Source of the DNA: Rhizobium sp. J15 | Lineage (GTDB): Bacteria > Pseudomonadota > Alphaproteobacteria > Rhizobiales > Rhizobiaceae | DNA length: 53,573 nucleotides | Reading direction: 5' to 3' | Assembly (NCBI RefSeq): GCF_002531825.1 | Contig: NZ_NWSX01000040.1 | Location: 1 to 53,573, forward strand | Part shown: positions 32,199 through 41,119 of the stretch, one piece after another | Position numbering within the stretch: position 1 is the stretch's first letter | Layout of the letters: each line of letters starts with the position of its first letter | Notes under the pieces: generated by a model | Seen by the model: the letters and a program-made list of their open reading frames with translations, nothing else | The model's database searches: none | Told to the model about the DNA's origin: nothing | Position numbers and translations under genes: made by a program

Positions 32199-33452
32199 AT
32201 GTCCGCTTTGGAAAGCCTGCGCCGGCTGACGCCGCAGCAGCGCAACACCGTCATCGCCAGCTATCTCGGCTGGACGCTCGATGCTTTCGATTTCTTCATT
32301 CTCGTCTTCGTTCTCAAATACATCGCCGAGGAATTCCATACCGATGTTCCCGCCGTCTCGGTGGCGATCTTCCTGACGCTCGCCATGCGGGCGCTCGGCG
32401 CGCTGATCTTCGGGCTGGCGGCCGACCGCTACGGGCGGCGCATCACGCTGATGGCCGATGTGCTGCTCTATTCGCTGTTCGAATTCCTGACCGGCTTCTC
32501 CACCGGGCTCACCATGTTCCTGGTGCTCCGGGCGCTCTACGGCATCGCCATGGGCGGCGAATGGGGCGTCGGCGCTTCGCTCGTCATGGAGACGGTGCCG
32601 GAGGAGAGCCGCGGCATCGTCTCGGGCATCCTGCAGGCCGGCTATCCCTCGGGCTATCTCCTCGCCTCGATCGTGTTCTTCCTGCTCTTTCCCGTCATCG
32701 GCTGGCGCGGCATGTTCTTCGTCGGCGCGGTGCCGGCGCTGCTGGTGCTCTACATCAGGCGCAATGTCGAGGAGAGCCCGGCCTTCCTCAAACGGCAGGC
32801 GGCGGGGCGCCGGCCGTTCCTGGCGGTGCTGCGGGAGAATATTCCGCTGTTCATCTGGGCGGTGCTCCTGATGACGGCGTTCAACTTCTTCAGCCACGGC
32901 ACGCAGGATATCTACCCGACCTTCCTCGAGACCCAGCGGAACTATTCGACCCATACGGTCGGCGCCATCGCCATCGTCTACAATATCGGCGCGATCTGCG
33001 GCGGCCTGTTCTTCGGGGCGCTGTCGCAGCGGATCGGCCGCAAGCGGGCGATCGTCACCGCCGCGCTGATCGCCGTGCCGGTCGCGCCGCTCTGGGCCTA
33101 TGCGCCGGGGCCGGTGCTGCTCGCCATCGGCGCCTTCCTGATGCAGTTCTTCGTGCAGGGCGCCTGGGGCATCGTGCCGGTGCATCTGAACGAGCTGTCG
33201 CCGGACGAGGTGCGCGGCACCTTCCCGGGCTTCGCCTACCAGCTAGGCAACCTGCTCGCCTCCGGCAACGCGACGCTGCAGGCGGGCCTCGCCGCCCGTT
33301 GGGATGGCGATTACGCCTATGCGCTGCTGATCGTCGCGGCTGTCGTGGCGCTCGTCGTCGCCCTGCTCGCCGGCTTTGGTTACGAGAAGAAGGATGTGCG
33401 CTTCGGCTCGGAGGAGGGCGAAGCGCCGCAGGGCGCGATGCACAGCGCCTGA
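32199..33452 (+). CDS. MFS transporter, sialate/lactate (SHS)-like
   Basis: This 417-residue protein has 12 predicted membrane spans. Family marks are GWTLDAFDFFILVF in TM1, DRYGRR between TM2 and TM3, and EWGVGASLVME followed by RGIVSGILQAGYPSGYLLA in TM5. This is the layout of the SHS/MHS group that moves monocarboxylates or sialic acid with protons. GGAGGA lies 6-7 bp before the ATG at 32199. The substrate is inferred only at group level. Confidence 0.9.
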   Translation: MSALESLRRLTPQQRNTVIASYLGWTLDAFDFFILVFVLKYIAEEFHTDVPAVSVAIFLTLAMRALGALIFGLAADRYGRRITLMADVLLYSLFEFLTGFSTGLTMFLVLRALYGIAMGGEWGVGASLVMETVPEESRGIVSGILQAGYPSGYLLASIVFFLLFPVIGWRGMFFVGAVPALLVLYIRRNVEESPAFLKRQAAGRRPFLAVLRENIPLFIWAVLLMTAFNFFSHGTQDIYPTFLETQRNYSTHTVGAIAIVYNIGAICGGLFFGALSQRIGRKRAIVTAALIAVPVAPLWAYAPGPVLLAIGAFLMQFFVQGAWGIVPVHLNELSPDEVRGTFPGFAYQLGNLLASGNATLQAGLAARWDGDYAYALLIVAAVVALVVALLAGFGYEKKDVRFGSEEGEAPQGAMHSA

Positions 33453-33464
33453 CTTCTTTTCGAT

Positions 33465-33491
33465 GGAGGCTGCGCCAAGGGCGCGGCCTCC
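33465..33491 (+). terminator. Probable hairpin after the MFS gene
   Basis: GGAGGCTGCGCC and GGCGCGGCCTCC pair over 12 bp with one G-T wobble around an AAG loop, 12 bp after the stop codon. The trailing T-run is poor. Confidence 0.5.
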
Positions 33492-33683
33492 TATTCGCTG
33501 CTCAATACGGTACTCTCAGGTATGCCCTTCGCCTCCGGCGGCGGCTACCGCGAATAGGCGCCAGCCTGCCACACCTGAGACGATCGGTCCGCGCTCTGGG
33601 GCTTGCCGTCGAGCGGCGGCGTGTTAGGAAGGCGCGCCGGCATCTCGCCGGATCGACCGTTTCCTCCACAGCCGAGTTGCTCC

Positions 33684-34031
33684 ATGTCATTTTCTCCCGC
33701 CGCCATCTGGCCCGTCGTCATGCTGTTTGCCTCCAACATCTTCATGACCTTTGCCTGGTATGGGCACCTCAAGCACAAGGGCACGGCCATTTTCCTGGCC
33801 ATCATCGTCAGCTGGGGCATTGCCTTCTTCGAATATTGCCTGGCGGTGCCGGCCAATCGTATCGGCTCGGCGGTCTACACGACGGCGCAACTGAAGACGA
33901 TGCAGGAGGTGATCACGCTGCTCGTCTTCGCCGGCTTCTCGATCTTCTGGCTCGGCGAGGACCTGACGTGGAACCATGCCATTGGCTTCGCTCTGATCGC
34001 AATCGGCGCATCCTTCATTTTCCGGGCGTAA
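33684..34031 (+). CDS. DUF486 (DMT-like) small membrane protein
   Basis: This 115-residue protein has four hydrophobic segments and the DUF486 pattern: NIFMTFAWYGHLK, SWGIAFFEYCLAVPANRIG and LKTMQEVITL. The family is predicted to be a small multidrug-resistance-like membrane protein of unknown function. The start at 33684 (MSFSPAAIW) omits an upstream extension without membrane or motif content. Confidence 0.88.
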   Translation: MSFSPAAIWPVVMLFASNIFMTFAWYGHLKHKGTAIFLAIIVSWGIAFFEYCLAVPANRIGSAVYTTAQLKTMQEVITLLVFAGFSIFWLGEDLTWNHAIGFALIAIGASFIFRA

Positions 34032-34152
34032 ATCTCAGCTTTTTCAACAGATTACAAATCGTCCATGTCTTGATAACGCCACATTTCCTACAGATTGGCG
34101 TCGCATTCGGCTGTCAGCCTGTCACTACCACGTGATCAGGAGTTGACCGGCC

Positions 34153-35664
34153 ATGAGCCTCTCTTTCCCGACGATGGCGGCGATCCGGTTCGGATATGGG
34201 TTCCGGCCGGGCGAGGCGCCGCCACAGAACAAGGATGAGCTGATCGGGCAGGTCGGCAAGGGCGTGGCGGCGACGCCGGACTTTCCGCTCGGCGGCCCCG
34301 ACATGCGCCACCGGGCGATCCTCAGCCTGCAGGAGCAGCTGAAGCAGATCCGCGAGGACGCCAAGACCGTGACCGACGATCCGGCGCGGCGCGAGATGCG
34401 CAAGGGTGTGCAGCGGCAGGCGCAGCAGCAGTTCCAGCACGATGTGAACCTGAGGCTGATGCAGGCGGTGCTGTCGCCCTACGGCTTTTACGAGCGGCTT
34501 TCGACCTTTTGGACCGATCATTTTTCCACCAGCGCCAACAAGAGCCTGCCGATGCGCCTCATCGTGCCGCTCTACGAGGCCGAGGCGATCCGGCCGTTTA
34601 TTGCAGGCAGGTTCGGCGACCTGCTGCGCAATGCCACGGCCCATCCCGCCATGCTGATCTATCTCGACCAGGCGGATTCGCTCGGGCCGGATTCGGCCGG
34701 CGGCATGAAGCGCAACAAGGGGCTGAACGAAAATCTCGGCCGCGAACTCTTGGAACTGCACACGCTTGGCGCCGGCAGCGGCTATACCCAGGCGGATGTG
34801 ACGGCCGCCGCCATGGTGCTGACGGGGCTCACCATCGACCGCAAGGAGATGGACATCGCCTTCCGGCCGAATATATCGGAGCCCGGAACGCATGAGGTGC
34901 TCGGCGTCAGCTATGGCGGGCGCAGGCGCTCGCGCGAGGATTATCTCGACATGCTCGACGATCTCGCCGTCCATCCGAAGACGGCGGCGCATATCAGCCG
35001 CAAGCTCGCGGTGCATTTCGTCTCCGACCAGCCCGACGAGGGCATGGTCTCCGACATGGCCGCGGCCTGGAAGAAGACGGATGGCGATCTCACTGCCGTC
35101 TACACCGCCATGCTCGACCATCCCGCCGCCTGGCAGAACGAAGGCGCCAAGGCCCGCCAGCCCTTCGACTATGTCGTCGCCGGTCTCAGGGCGCTGAATG
35201 CCGGGCCGGTCAACGGCGTCGTCGGTAGCTTCCTGGCGGCCAACCAGCAGGGCACCGATGAGGGCGACATGGCGGCGAATACGCCCGGCATGGCGGGAGC
35301 GCCGGTGACGACGGATCCGGCCGGCGAAGCGAGGGACAAGCGGCTCAAGGCCTTCCGGACGGCGCGGGCGCTGGGGCAGGGGGCGCTGAAGCGCATGGGC
35401 CAGCCGACCTGGCTGCCGCCGAGCCCGGCCGGTTTCGAAGAGGGCTTTTCCGCCTGGATCACCGGCAGCCAGCTCGCCGAGCGGCTGGCCTGGGCAAGAC
35501 GGGCCGCGGCACAGTTCGGCCGCGACGAAGACCCGCGCGAATTCCTGAAATCGACGCTTGCCGATGCGGCCCGCGACGAGACGATCCGCGTGGTGTCGCA
35601 GGCGCCGAACAAGATCAGCGGCCTGACGCTGGTGCTGGCATCGCCCGAATTCAACCGCCGCTAA
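34153..35664 (+). CDS. DUF1800 family protein
   Basis: This 503-residue protein shows the DUF1800 signatures ERLSTFWTDHFSTSANK, NENLGRELLELHTLG and IDRKEM, with a conserved YTQADV segment. Function is unknown, but the family nearly always occurs with DUF1501 and is thought to act in the envelope. No signal peptide is evident. AGGAG about 9 bp before the ATG supports the start. The partner DUF1501 gene follows after 115 bp. Confidence 0.9.
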   Translation: MSLSFPTMAAIRFGYGFRPGEAPPQNKDELIGQVGKGVAATPDFPLGGPDMRHRAILSLQEQLKQIREDAKTVTDDPARREMRKGVQRQAQQQFQHDVNLRLMQAVLSPYGFYERLSTFWTDHFSTSANKSLPMRLIVPLYEAEAIRPFIAGRFGDLLRNATAHPAMLIYLDQADSLGPDSAGGMKRNKGLNENLGRELLELHTLGAGSGYTQADVTAAAMVLTGLTIDRKEMDIAFRPNISEPGTHEVLGVSYGGRRRSREDYLDMLDDLAVHPKTAAHISRKLAVHFVSDQPDEGMVSDMAAAWKKTDGDLTAVYTAMLDHPAAWQNEGAKARQPFDYVVAGLRALNAGPVNGVVGSFLAANQQGTDEGDMAANTPGMAGAPVTTDPAGEARDKRLKAFRTARALGQGALKRMGQPTWLPPSPAGFEEGFSAWITGSQLAERLAWARRAAAQFGRDEDPREFLKSTLADAARDETIRVVSQAPNKISGLTLVLASPEFNRR

Positions 35665-35779
35665 GCAGACGTTCGTTGGCAAGTCAACGCTTCGTCTGCC
35701 TAGCTCATTTGTTTTGTCGCAGGTTCTGACCGGAAAACCGCTGGACACTTTTCCGGAACCTGCTCAGGAGGCCTCGCCC

Positions 35780-36964
35780 ATGACGCTGTCGATGAACAGG
35801 ATCTCGCTTTCCCGCCGCGGCTTTCTGACCTCGGCCTGCTGTCTTGCCGCCGCGCCGATCTTCACGCCGGTCACCTTCGCGGCCATGCCTGGCGACAAGC
35901 GCTTCGTCACCATCGTGCTGCGCGGCGCGATGGACGGGCTGGATCTGGTGCAGCCCTATGGCGATGCCGGCTTTGCCGCGCTCCGGCCGACGCTGGCGCT
36001 GACGCCCGAGACCGGGCTGCTCGATCTCGACGGGCATTTCGGGCTCAATCCCGCCGCCGCCGATCTGATGCCGCTGTGGAAGAACAAGGAACTCGCCTTC
36101 GTACATGCGGTGTCGACGCCCTATCGCGACCAGCGCAGCCATTTCGACGGGCAGGACATGCTGGAATCCGGCGGCGAGCATGTCGCCGAGGAAAAGACCG
36201 GCTGGCTGAACCGGGCCCTTGCCGTCATCCCGCGCTCGGATGCGCGCAAGGCGATCGACGTCAATACTTCGACGGAGCTGATCCTTTCCGGGCCGAACGA
36301 AGTCGACGTCTGGGCGTCGGATTCCAATCTGGCGCCGGCGCGCGACGAGATGCAGTTCCTGGCGCGGCTCTATGCCGGTGATCCGCCCTTTGCCGCGGCA
36401 CTTGCCGAGGCGACGCGGGCCGACACCGCTTCGATGATGATCGAGCCGGACGGCCAGCGCGGCGCTAGGGTTGCCGATGTGGCGGCGCTCGCGGCCAACA
36501 TGCTGAAGGGCGACTACCGCATCGCCAGCTTCTCGATATCGGGCTGGGACACGCATATCGGTCAGGCCGGCCAGTTCAAGCGGCCGGCGCAGGATCTGGC
36601 GCAGGCGATCAACACGCTGAAGACGACGCTCGGGCCGGAGATATGGGCAAAGACCGTTGTGCTCGCCATGACCGAATTCGGCCGCACCGTCCGCCAGAAC
36701 GGCTCCGCCGGCACCGACCACGGCACCGGCGGCTGCGCGCTGCTTTCAGGCGGCGCGATCAACGGCGGCCGCATCCTCGGCAAGTGGCCGGGCCTCGGCG
36801 ACGGCCAACTGCTTGACGACCGCGATTTGATGCCGACGGCCGATGTGCGGGAGCTGGCTGCGGCGATGCTCTACCGGCAGTTCGATGTCGGGGTGGATGA
36901 TCTGACGGGGAAGATCTTTCCGGGGCTGGGGTTTGACAAGGGGTCGCAGTTTTTGAAGGTTTGA
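35780..36964 (+). CDS. DUF1501 family Tat-exported protein
   Basis: This 394-residue protein has a twin-arginine signal (SRRGFLTSACCLAAAP) and DUF1501 motifs: VTIVLRGAMDGLDLVQPYGD, SHFDGQDMLESG and MTEFGRTVRQNG followed by DHGTGG, sulfatase/phosphatase-like metal-binding positions. AGGAGGC 7 bp upstream supports the ATG at 35780. It is the known partner of DUF1800, here immediately upstream. Periplasmic location is inferred from the signal. Confidence 0.92.
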   Translation: MTLSMNRISLSRRGFLTSACCLAAAPIFTPVTFAAMPGDKRFVTIVLRGAMDGLDLVQPYGDAGFAALRPTLALTPETGLLDLDGHFGLNPAAADLMPLWKNKELAFVHAVSTPYRDQRSHFDGQDMLESGGEHVAEEKTGWLNRALAVIPRSDARKAIDVNTSTELILSGPNEVDVWASDSNLAPARDEMQFLARLYAGDPPFAAALAEATRADTASMMIEPDGQRGARVADVAALAANMLKGDYRIASFSISGWDTHIGQAGQFKRPAQDLAQAINTLKTTLGPEIWAKTVVLAMTEFGRTVRQNGSAGTDHGTGGCALLSGGAINGGRILGKWPGLGDGQLLDDRDLMPTADVRELAAAMLYRQFDVGVDDLTGKIFPGLGFDKGSQFLKV

Positions 36965-37017
36965 GTGATTGGTTTCGCAAAGCCGGGTCGGTTGGGTCGG
37001 TGAGGGCTGGGCGACCG

Positions 37018-37257
37018 CTACTGCACATAGCCCAACTCGGCCATGCACGCCTTGAAGACGTTATCCGACGCAACCGCCCCAGCGATCCATAAACGGCCGG
37101 CCGACACCTGTGTCTGAGAAGCTCGACCATTGCAAATTGCCTTCGCGCGCTCGAGCTGTGATTGCTCGGTTGATGAGGCGCGGTGCCATTCACCATTGGT
37201 CGAAGGCGTGCAGGCCGCAAGACATGCGCAACAACAGACAACCTTCGATACCCGCAT
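37018..37257 (-). CDS. Small lipoprotein
   Basis: This 79-residue protein begins MRVSKVVCCCACLAACTPS with lipobox LAAC and unusually many cysteines in the signal. GGGAG lies 7-8 bp before the ATG at 37257; a GTG 15 bp upstream is less likely. The mature part has no recognised domain. It is convergent with the DUF1501 gene. Confidence 0.6.
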   Translation of the reverse strand: MRVSKVVCCCACLAACTPSTNGEWHRASSTEQSQLERAKAICNGRASQTQVSAGRLWIAGAVASDNVFKACMAELGYVQ

Positions 37258-37410
37258 TAGACCATCTCCCACTTTGCGGCGAGATTACCGAGTACCGCGA
37301 AAATGTCGATAGCTTGGTACCCCGTATGCAGGCGTTATGAGTATCTGAGGACTTGATCAGCCCCCACTCGAACCCCACGTCTTTTCAGTGCAGATATCTT
37401 GGAGGTCGAC

Positions 37411-37587
37411 ATGGTCGTACGGGTAAGTTTTAGAGTTGCCAACCACCACCATCTTTCAACGCATTGGCACCTCAACTTCATCAACGCCAAGACGCCAGAA
37501 GAGGCTATGTCTGCCGCTAAATCTTTTCTTTCTCCGCAGGACCCAAACGGAATATACAATTACGATCTTCAGATGGTCGCTGCCTGA
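37411..37587 (+). CDS. Small hypothetical protein
   Basis: The frame encodes 58 residues (MVVRVSFRVANHHHLSTHWH at the N-terminus). GGAGG lies 5 bp before the ATG at 37411, which makes translation credible. It is soluble, histidine-rich near the start, and I recognise no family. Confidence 0.55.
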   Translation: MVVRVSFRVANHHHLSTHWHLNFINAKTPEEAMSAAKSFLSPQDPNGIYNYDLQMVAA

Positions 37588-37642
37588 GGGCAGGAGAGTG
37601 ATGTTGAAACGGTTTAGTGGGGGATGGAGTTTGCCGCTGCCC

Positions 37643-37796
37643 GGCCCTTCGCTCGGGCTCAGGGCGTTCGTTGCTGCAATCGATTCACTGGATCGATTGC
37701 TCGGGCTGCGCCCGACCACTCTGGCCCTTCGCTAGGGCTCAGGGCGTTCGGCCCTGCGATCGATTCACAGGATCGATCGCTCCCGCTTCGCGGGAT
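37643..37796. repeat. Two tandem copies of an 80-bp repeat
   Basis: Copies at 37643-37715 and 37723-37796 share ggcccttcgct.gggctcagggcgttcg, then a palindrome around the motif atcgattcac.ggatcgat. The period is 80 bp. A core copy is at 6032-6068. It lies between a small gene and the end of the leftward gene at 37803, so it may form hairpins at transcript ends. Confidence 0.7.
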
Positions 37797-37802
37797 CGGG
37801 CC

Positions 37803-38390
37803 TCACTCCAATACATCGTAAAGCCGGAAGATGAAGCTTATCTGGTAGGCCAGGTTGGCGAGGATGAAGATCGTGTGGAAGCGGCGGTTCGGGGTCCAGG
37901 CGGCGATGGCGCAGAGCAGGATGTAGATGATGTTGCGGGCGGGATATTCCCAGCCGAGCGAGAGGATGCGCTCCGGTCCCTTGATCGCGGTGTCGAGGAT
38001 ATCGACAGCATAGATCAGGGCGAGGATGCCGAAGAACCATTTGCGCCGGGAAATGAAATACTCCTCGTAGCCGCCATATTCGTCGAGACTGACGGGAAAG
38101 AGCAGGGCGCAGAGCAGGAAGAACAGGCTGCAGAAGCAGATGAGGAAGAGATAGATGCCGAAGCCGATGACCGGCACGGCCTGCAGGCGGTATTCCCACC
38201 ACCAGATATGGATGATGAAGAGGAACAGGGAGAGCGCCCAGCCGAGATGGACGGGATAGACCTTTGCCTTGGCGGGATGCTGGACGATGCCGGCGACGCC
38301 GGTCAGGAGCCTCGCAAGCGAGAGGCTGATGACCATGCCCATCACCACCTTGATGTGAAGGAAGACCTCCGGTGAGCTGACCGTTTCCAT
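37803..38390 (-). CDS. Hypothetical integral membrane protein
   Basis: This 195-residue protein has five to six hydrophobic segments (MGMVISLSLARLLTGVAGI, LSLFLFIIHIWWWEYRL, FGIYLFLICFCSLFFLLCAL, WFFGILALIYAVDIL and two later). The pattern recalls a family of small rhizobial membrane proteins of unknown function; I cannot name it. It lies 26 bp downstream of the thioesterase gene on the same strand, so the two may be one transcript. Confidence 0.78.
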   Translation of the reverse strand: METVSSPEVFLHIKVVMGMVISLSLARLLTGVAGIVQHPAKAKVYPVHLGWALSLFLFIIHIWWWEYRLQAVPVIGFGIYLFLICFCSLFFLLCALLFPVSLDEYGGYEEYFISRRKWFFGILALIYAVDILDTAIKGPERILSLGWEYPARNIIYILLCAIAAWTPNRRFHTIFILANLAYQISFIFRLYDVLE

Positions 38391-38416
38391 GCCTTATCCC
38401 TCGGGTTTCGAGCGTC

Positions 38417-38803
38417 TCACTCGGCGGGGACGGCCTTGGGTTTGCCCTCCTCGTCGAGCGCCACCATGATGAAGGTGCCGGCGGTGACTTTTTCCATCTT
38501 GGCGTAGCGCGAGCGATGCGCCCAGGCTTCGACGATCAGCGTGATCGAGGTGCGGCCGACGCGCTCGACATCGGTATAGACCGACAGCGTATCGCCGATC
38601 TTGACCGGCAGTTCGAAGGCCATTTCCTTGACGGCGGCGGTGACGACGCGGCCCTTGGCGCGCTCGGCGGCGCGGATGCCGGATGCAAGGTCCATCTGCG
38701 CCATGACCCAGCCGCCGAAGATATCGCCGGCAGGATTGGCATCTCCCGGCATGGCGAGCGTGCGCAGCGTCAGTTCGCCTCTCGGCTTGGCGGCATCGGT
38801 CAT
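38417..38803 (-). CDS. YciA-like acyl-CoA thioesterase
   Basis: This 128-residue hotdog-fold protein has MPGDANPAGDIFGGWVMAQMD, the Asn/Asp catalytic loop of YciA-type acyl-CoA thioesterases, and TLSVYTDVERVGRTSI. YciA enzymes hydrolyse many acyl-CoAs and form hexamers. GGAG lies 8 bp before the ATG at 38803. Activity is inferred from family. Confidence 0.92.
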   Translation of the reverse strand: MTDAAKPRGELTLRTLAMPGDANPAGDIFGGWVMAQMDLASGIRAAERAKGRVVTAAVKEMAFELPVKIGDTLSVYTDVERVGRTSITLIVEAWAHRSRYAKMEKVTAGTFIMVALDEEGKPKAVPAE

Positions 38804-39106
38804 CAAGGATTCTCCATCTGGTGTTGATCATGGGGCCGGCGATTCACCGAGATCACCCTAGTGCATGAAGGCGAGACGTGTCAGCGATTTTCCCGGCGCC
38901 GGTAGAAAAGCCGGTAGGCACATCCTGCGATCAACGGTGAATAACAGGTGACGCCAATCTAAATTCCTCGCCATTTCAATTGGTTGAATTTTACAACCGA
39001 TACCTCACCTTACGTTATTTGATCGATTTCTAATTAAGCTTTACGCTCCAGTAATTCCGGTCGTGCAGTATGGCGCCGATCTCTCATAAGAATCGCCGGG
39101 AACCTC

Positions 39107-40927
39107 ATGCGCAACGTCAAGATTTCCACCCGCCTTTACTGCCTCGTCGGCTTCACGCTTGCCGTGCTCACGGCGACGATGGTCTTCTTTCTGAATTATT
39201 CCTACTCCGAGCTGGAAGCGGAGCGGAAGGCGGGGCTGGCGCAGCTCGATGCGACGGCGCTCGGCATCTTCGACAAATATTACAAGATGGAGCAGGCGGG
39301 CACGATGACCCGCGAGCAGGCGCAGACGGCCGCCAAGGACGTGATCGGCGCGATGCGCTACGGCGCCGATGGCTATTTCTGGATCAACGACATGCATCCC
39401 AAGATGGTGATGCACCCGATCAAGCCGGCGCTGAACGGCACGGACATCTCCCAGATGAAGGATCCGAACGGCAAGTTCCTGTTCGTCGAGTTCGTCAACA
39501 AGGTGAAAAAGGACGGCAAGGGCTTCGTCGATTACTACTGGCCGAAGCCGGGCGCCGATGAGCCGGTGCTGAAATATTCCTACGTCGCCGGTTTCGAGCC
39601 CTGGGGCTGGATCGTCGGCACCGGCGTCTATGGCGATGACCTTGCCGCGCTCTATCGCCAGAATGCGATGTGGGCCGCCGTGGTTTGCCTGATCGGCGCG
39701 CTGGCGACGATCGCGATCGCCTTCGCCATCGTGCGCAGCGTGACGGCGCCGATCGCGCGGCTGAAGACGGCGATGAATGCGATCGCCGCCGAAGAAGCAT
39801 CGGTGGAGATTGCCGGCAGCGAGTGCCGCGACGAAGTCGGCCAGATGGCCAAGGTGCTGCTGGTGCTGCGCGACTCCGTCGACGAGCGCAGCGCGCTGCG
39901 CGGCCGGGAAGACGAGCGGCAGCGGCAGATCGAGGAAGAGCGCCGCGGCAACGAGGCGAGCCTGCGTTCGGCTTCCGAACGCCAGACCCAGGCGATGCAG
40001 GCGCTCGGCGTCGGCCTGGAGAAGCTCGCAGGCGGCGACCTGACGGTGTCGATCGGCGATATCGGCGAGGATTACGCGAAGCTGCGGGGCGATTTCAACG
40101 CCGCGGTCGATGCGCTGAACGGCGTCATCCATGCGATCGCCGAATCGAGCCGCGTCGTCAACGACAGCGCATCCGATATCAGCGAGGCGACGGGCAACCT
40201 GTCGAAGCGCACGGAACAGCAGGCGGCGGCTCTCGAAGAGACGGCGGCCGCGCTCGACGAGATCACAGCGACGGTCAAGACCGCATCCGAGCGGGCGAAC
40301 GAGGCGCGCGAGATGGTGGCCGAGACCAAGGCGAGCGCCGGGCGCTCCGGCGATATCGTCCGCAACGCCGTGACCGCGATGGGCCGGATCGAGGAATCCT
40401 CGAGCCGCATCAACCAGATCATCTCGGTCATCGACGAGATCGCCTTCCAGACCAATCTTCTGGCGCTGAACGCCGGCGTCGAGGCGGCGCGGGCAGGCGA
40501 GGCGGGCCGTGGCTTTGCCGTGGTCGCCCAGGAAGTACGCGAACTCGCGCAGCGTTCCGCCAATGCGGCCAAGGAGATCAAGACACTGATCAGCAGTTCG
40601 GCGACGGAAGTCGAGGGCGGGGTCGCGCTGGTGCGCTCGACGGGTGACGCGCTGCTGGAGATCGAGGCGCTGGTCAACCAGGTCAACGATCACGTCGCCT
40701 CGATCGCGACGGCGGCGCGCGAACAGGCGACCGGCCTGAACGAGATCAACAGCTCCGTCAATCACATGGACCAGATGACGCAGCAGAATGCGGCGATGGT
40801 CGAGGAGACGACGGCGGCAAGCCGCACGCTCGCCGACGAAAGCACGCAGTTGAAGTCGCTGCTCGCAAATTTCCGCCTGCGCGAGGCCGGGCGGCAGGCC
40901 GAGGCCAGATACACACGGGCCGCGTGA
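39107..40927 (+). CDS. Methyl-accepting chemotaxis protein with Cache sensor
   Basis: This 606-residue receptor has TM1 at about 14-33, a single Cache periplasmic domain (GADGYFWINDMHPKMVMHP, then YSYVAGFEPWGWIVGTGVY), TM2 at about 188-210, HAMP, and a cytoplasmic signalling domain with the tip EIAFQTNLLALNAGVEAARAGEAG. The sCache type binds organic acids or other small molecules; the ligand is unknown. Methylation helices flank the tip. It stands alone, with no che genes nearby, and ends at a strong terminator. Confidence 0.95.
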   Translation: MRNVKISTRLYCLVGFTLAVLTATMVFFLNYSYSELEAERKAGLAQLDATALGIFDKYYKMEQAGTMTREQAQTAAKDVIGAMRYGADGYFWINDMHPKMVMHPIKPALNGTDISQMKDPNGKFLFVEFVNKVKKDGKGFVDYYWPKPGADEPVLKYSYVAGFEPWGWIVGTGVYGDDLAALYRQNAMWAAVVCLIGALATIAIAFAIVRSVTAPIARLKTAMNAIAAEEASVEIAGSECRDEVGQMAKVLLVLRDSVDERSALRGREDERQRQIEEERRGNEASLRSASERQTQAMQALGVGLEKLAGGDLTVSIGDIGEDYAKLRGDFNAAVDALNGVIHAIAESSRVVNDSASDISEATGNLSKRTEQQAAALEETAAALDEITATVKTASERANEAREMVAETKASAGRSGDIVRNAVTAMGRIEESSSRINQIISVIDEIAFQTNLLALNAGVEAARAGEAGRGFAVVAQEVRELAQRSANAAKEIKTLISSSATEVEGGVALVRSTGDALLEIEALVNQVNDHVASIATAAREQATGLNEINSSVNHMDQMTQQNAAMVEETTAASRTLADESTQLKSLLANFRLREAGRQAEARYTRAA

Positions 40928-40955
40928 CGATCTGCTTCCAAATCGTAATGCCTGG

Positions 40956-40982
40956 AAAAGAGCCGTCCCGACGGCTCTTTTT
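40956..40982 (+). terminator. Rho-independent terminator of the chemoreceptor gene
   Basis: AAAAGAGCCGTC and GACGGCTCTTTT form a 12-bp stem around a CC loop, ending in a run of T, 29 bp after the stop codon. Confidence 0.9.
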
Positions 40983-41119
40983 CGTTTCTTGCGGATGACG
41001 GGCTGATTTTGCTCGTCTCGACTGTTTCACGGCTCTCCGCGGGCGACATAATTTGTTGACTTTGACATTCAAGGATTATAGGCGCCTCGCTATCTCCGAT
41101 CTCTCTCAAGCTTTACCTT

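Noticed and set aside
31734..33185. 483-residue minus-strand frame over the MFS gene
   Set aside because: Charged, repetitive composition typical of a GC-rich antisense frame; the plus strand encodes a clear transporter.
34114..35748. 544-residue minus-strand frame over the DUF1800 gene
   Set aside because: The plus-strand frame has the DUF1800 signatures and a ribosome site; the minus frame is rich in Arg/His/Gly shadows without domains.
36965..37400. Small plus-strand frames near 37110-37340
   Set aside because: They overlap the minus-strand lipoprotein with a clear lipobox and have no ribosome sites.
39041..40765. 574-residue minus-strand frame over the chemoreceptor
   Set aside because: The plus-strand chemoreceptor has unambiguous Cache, HAMP and signalling domains.
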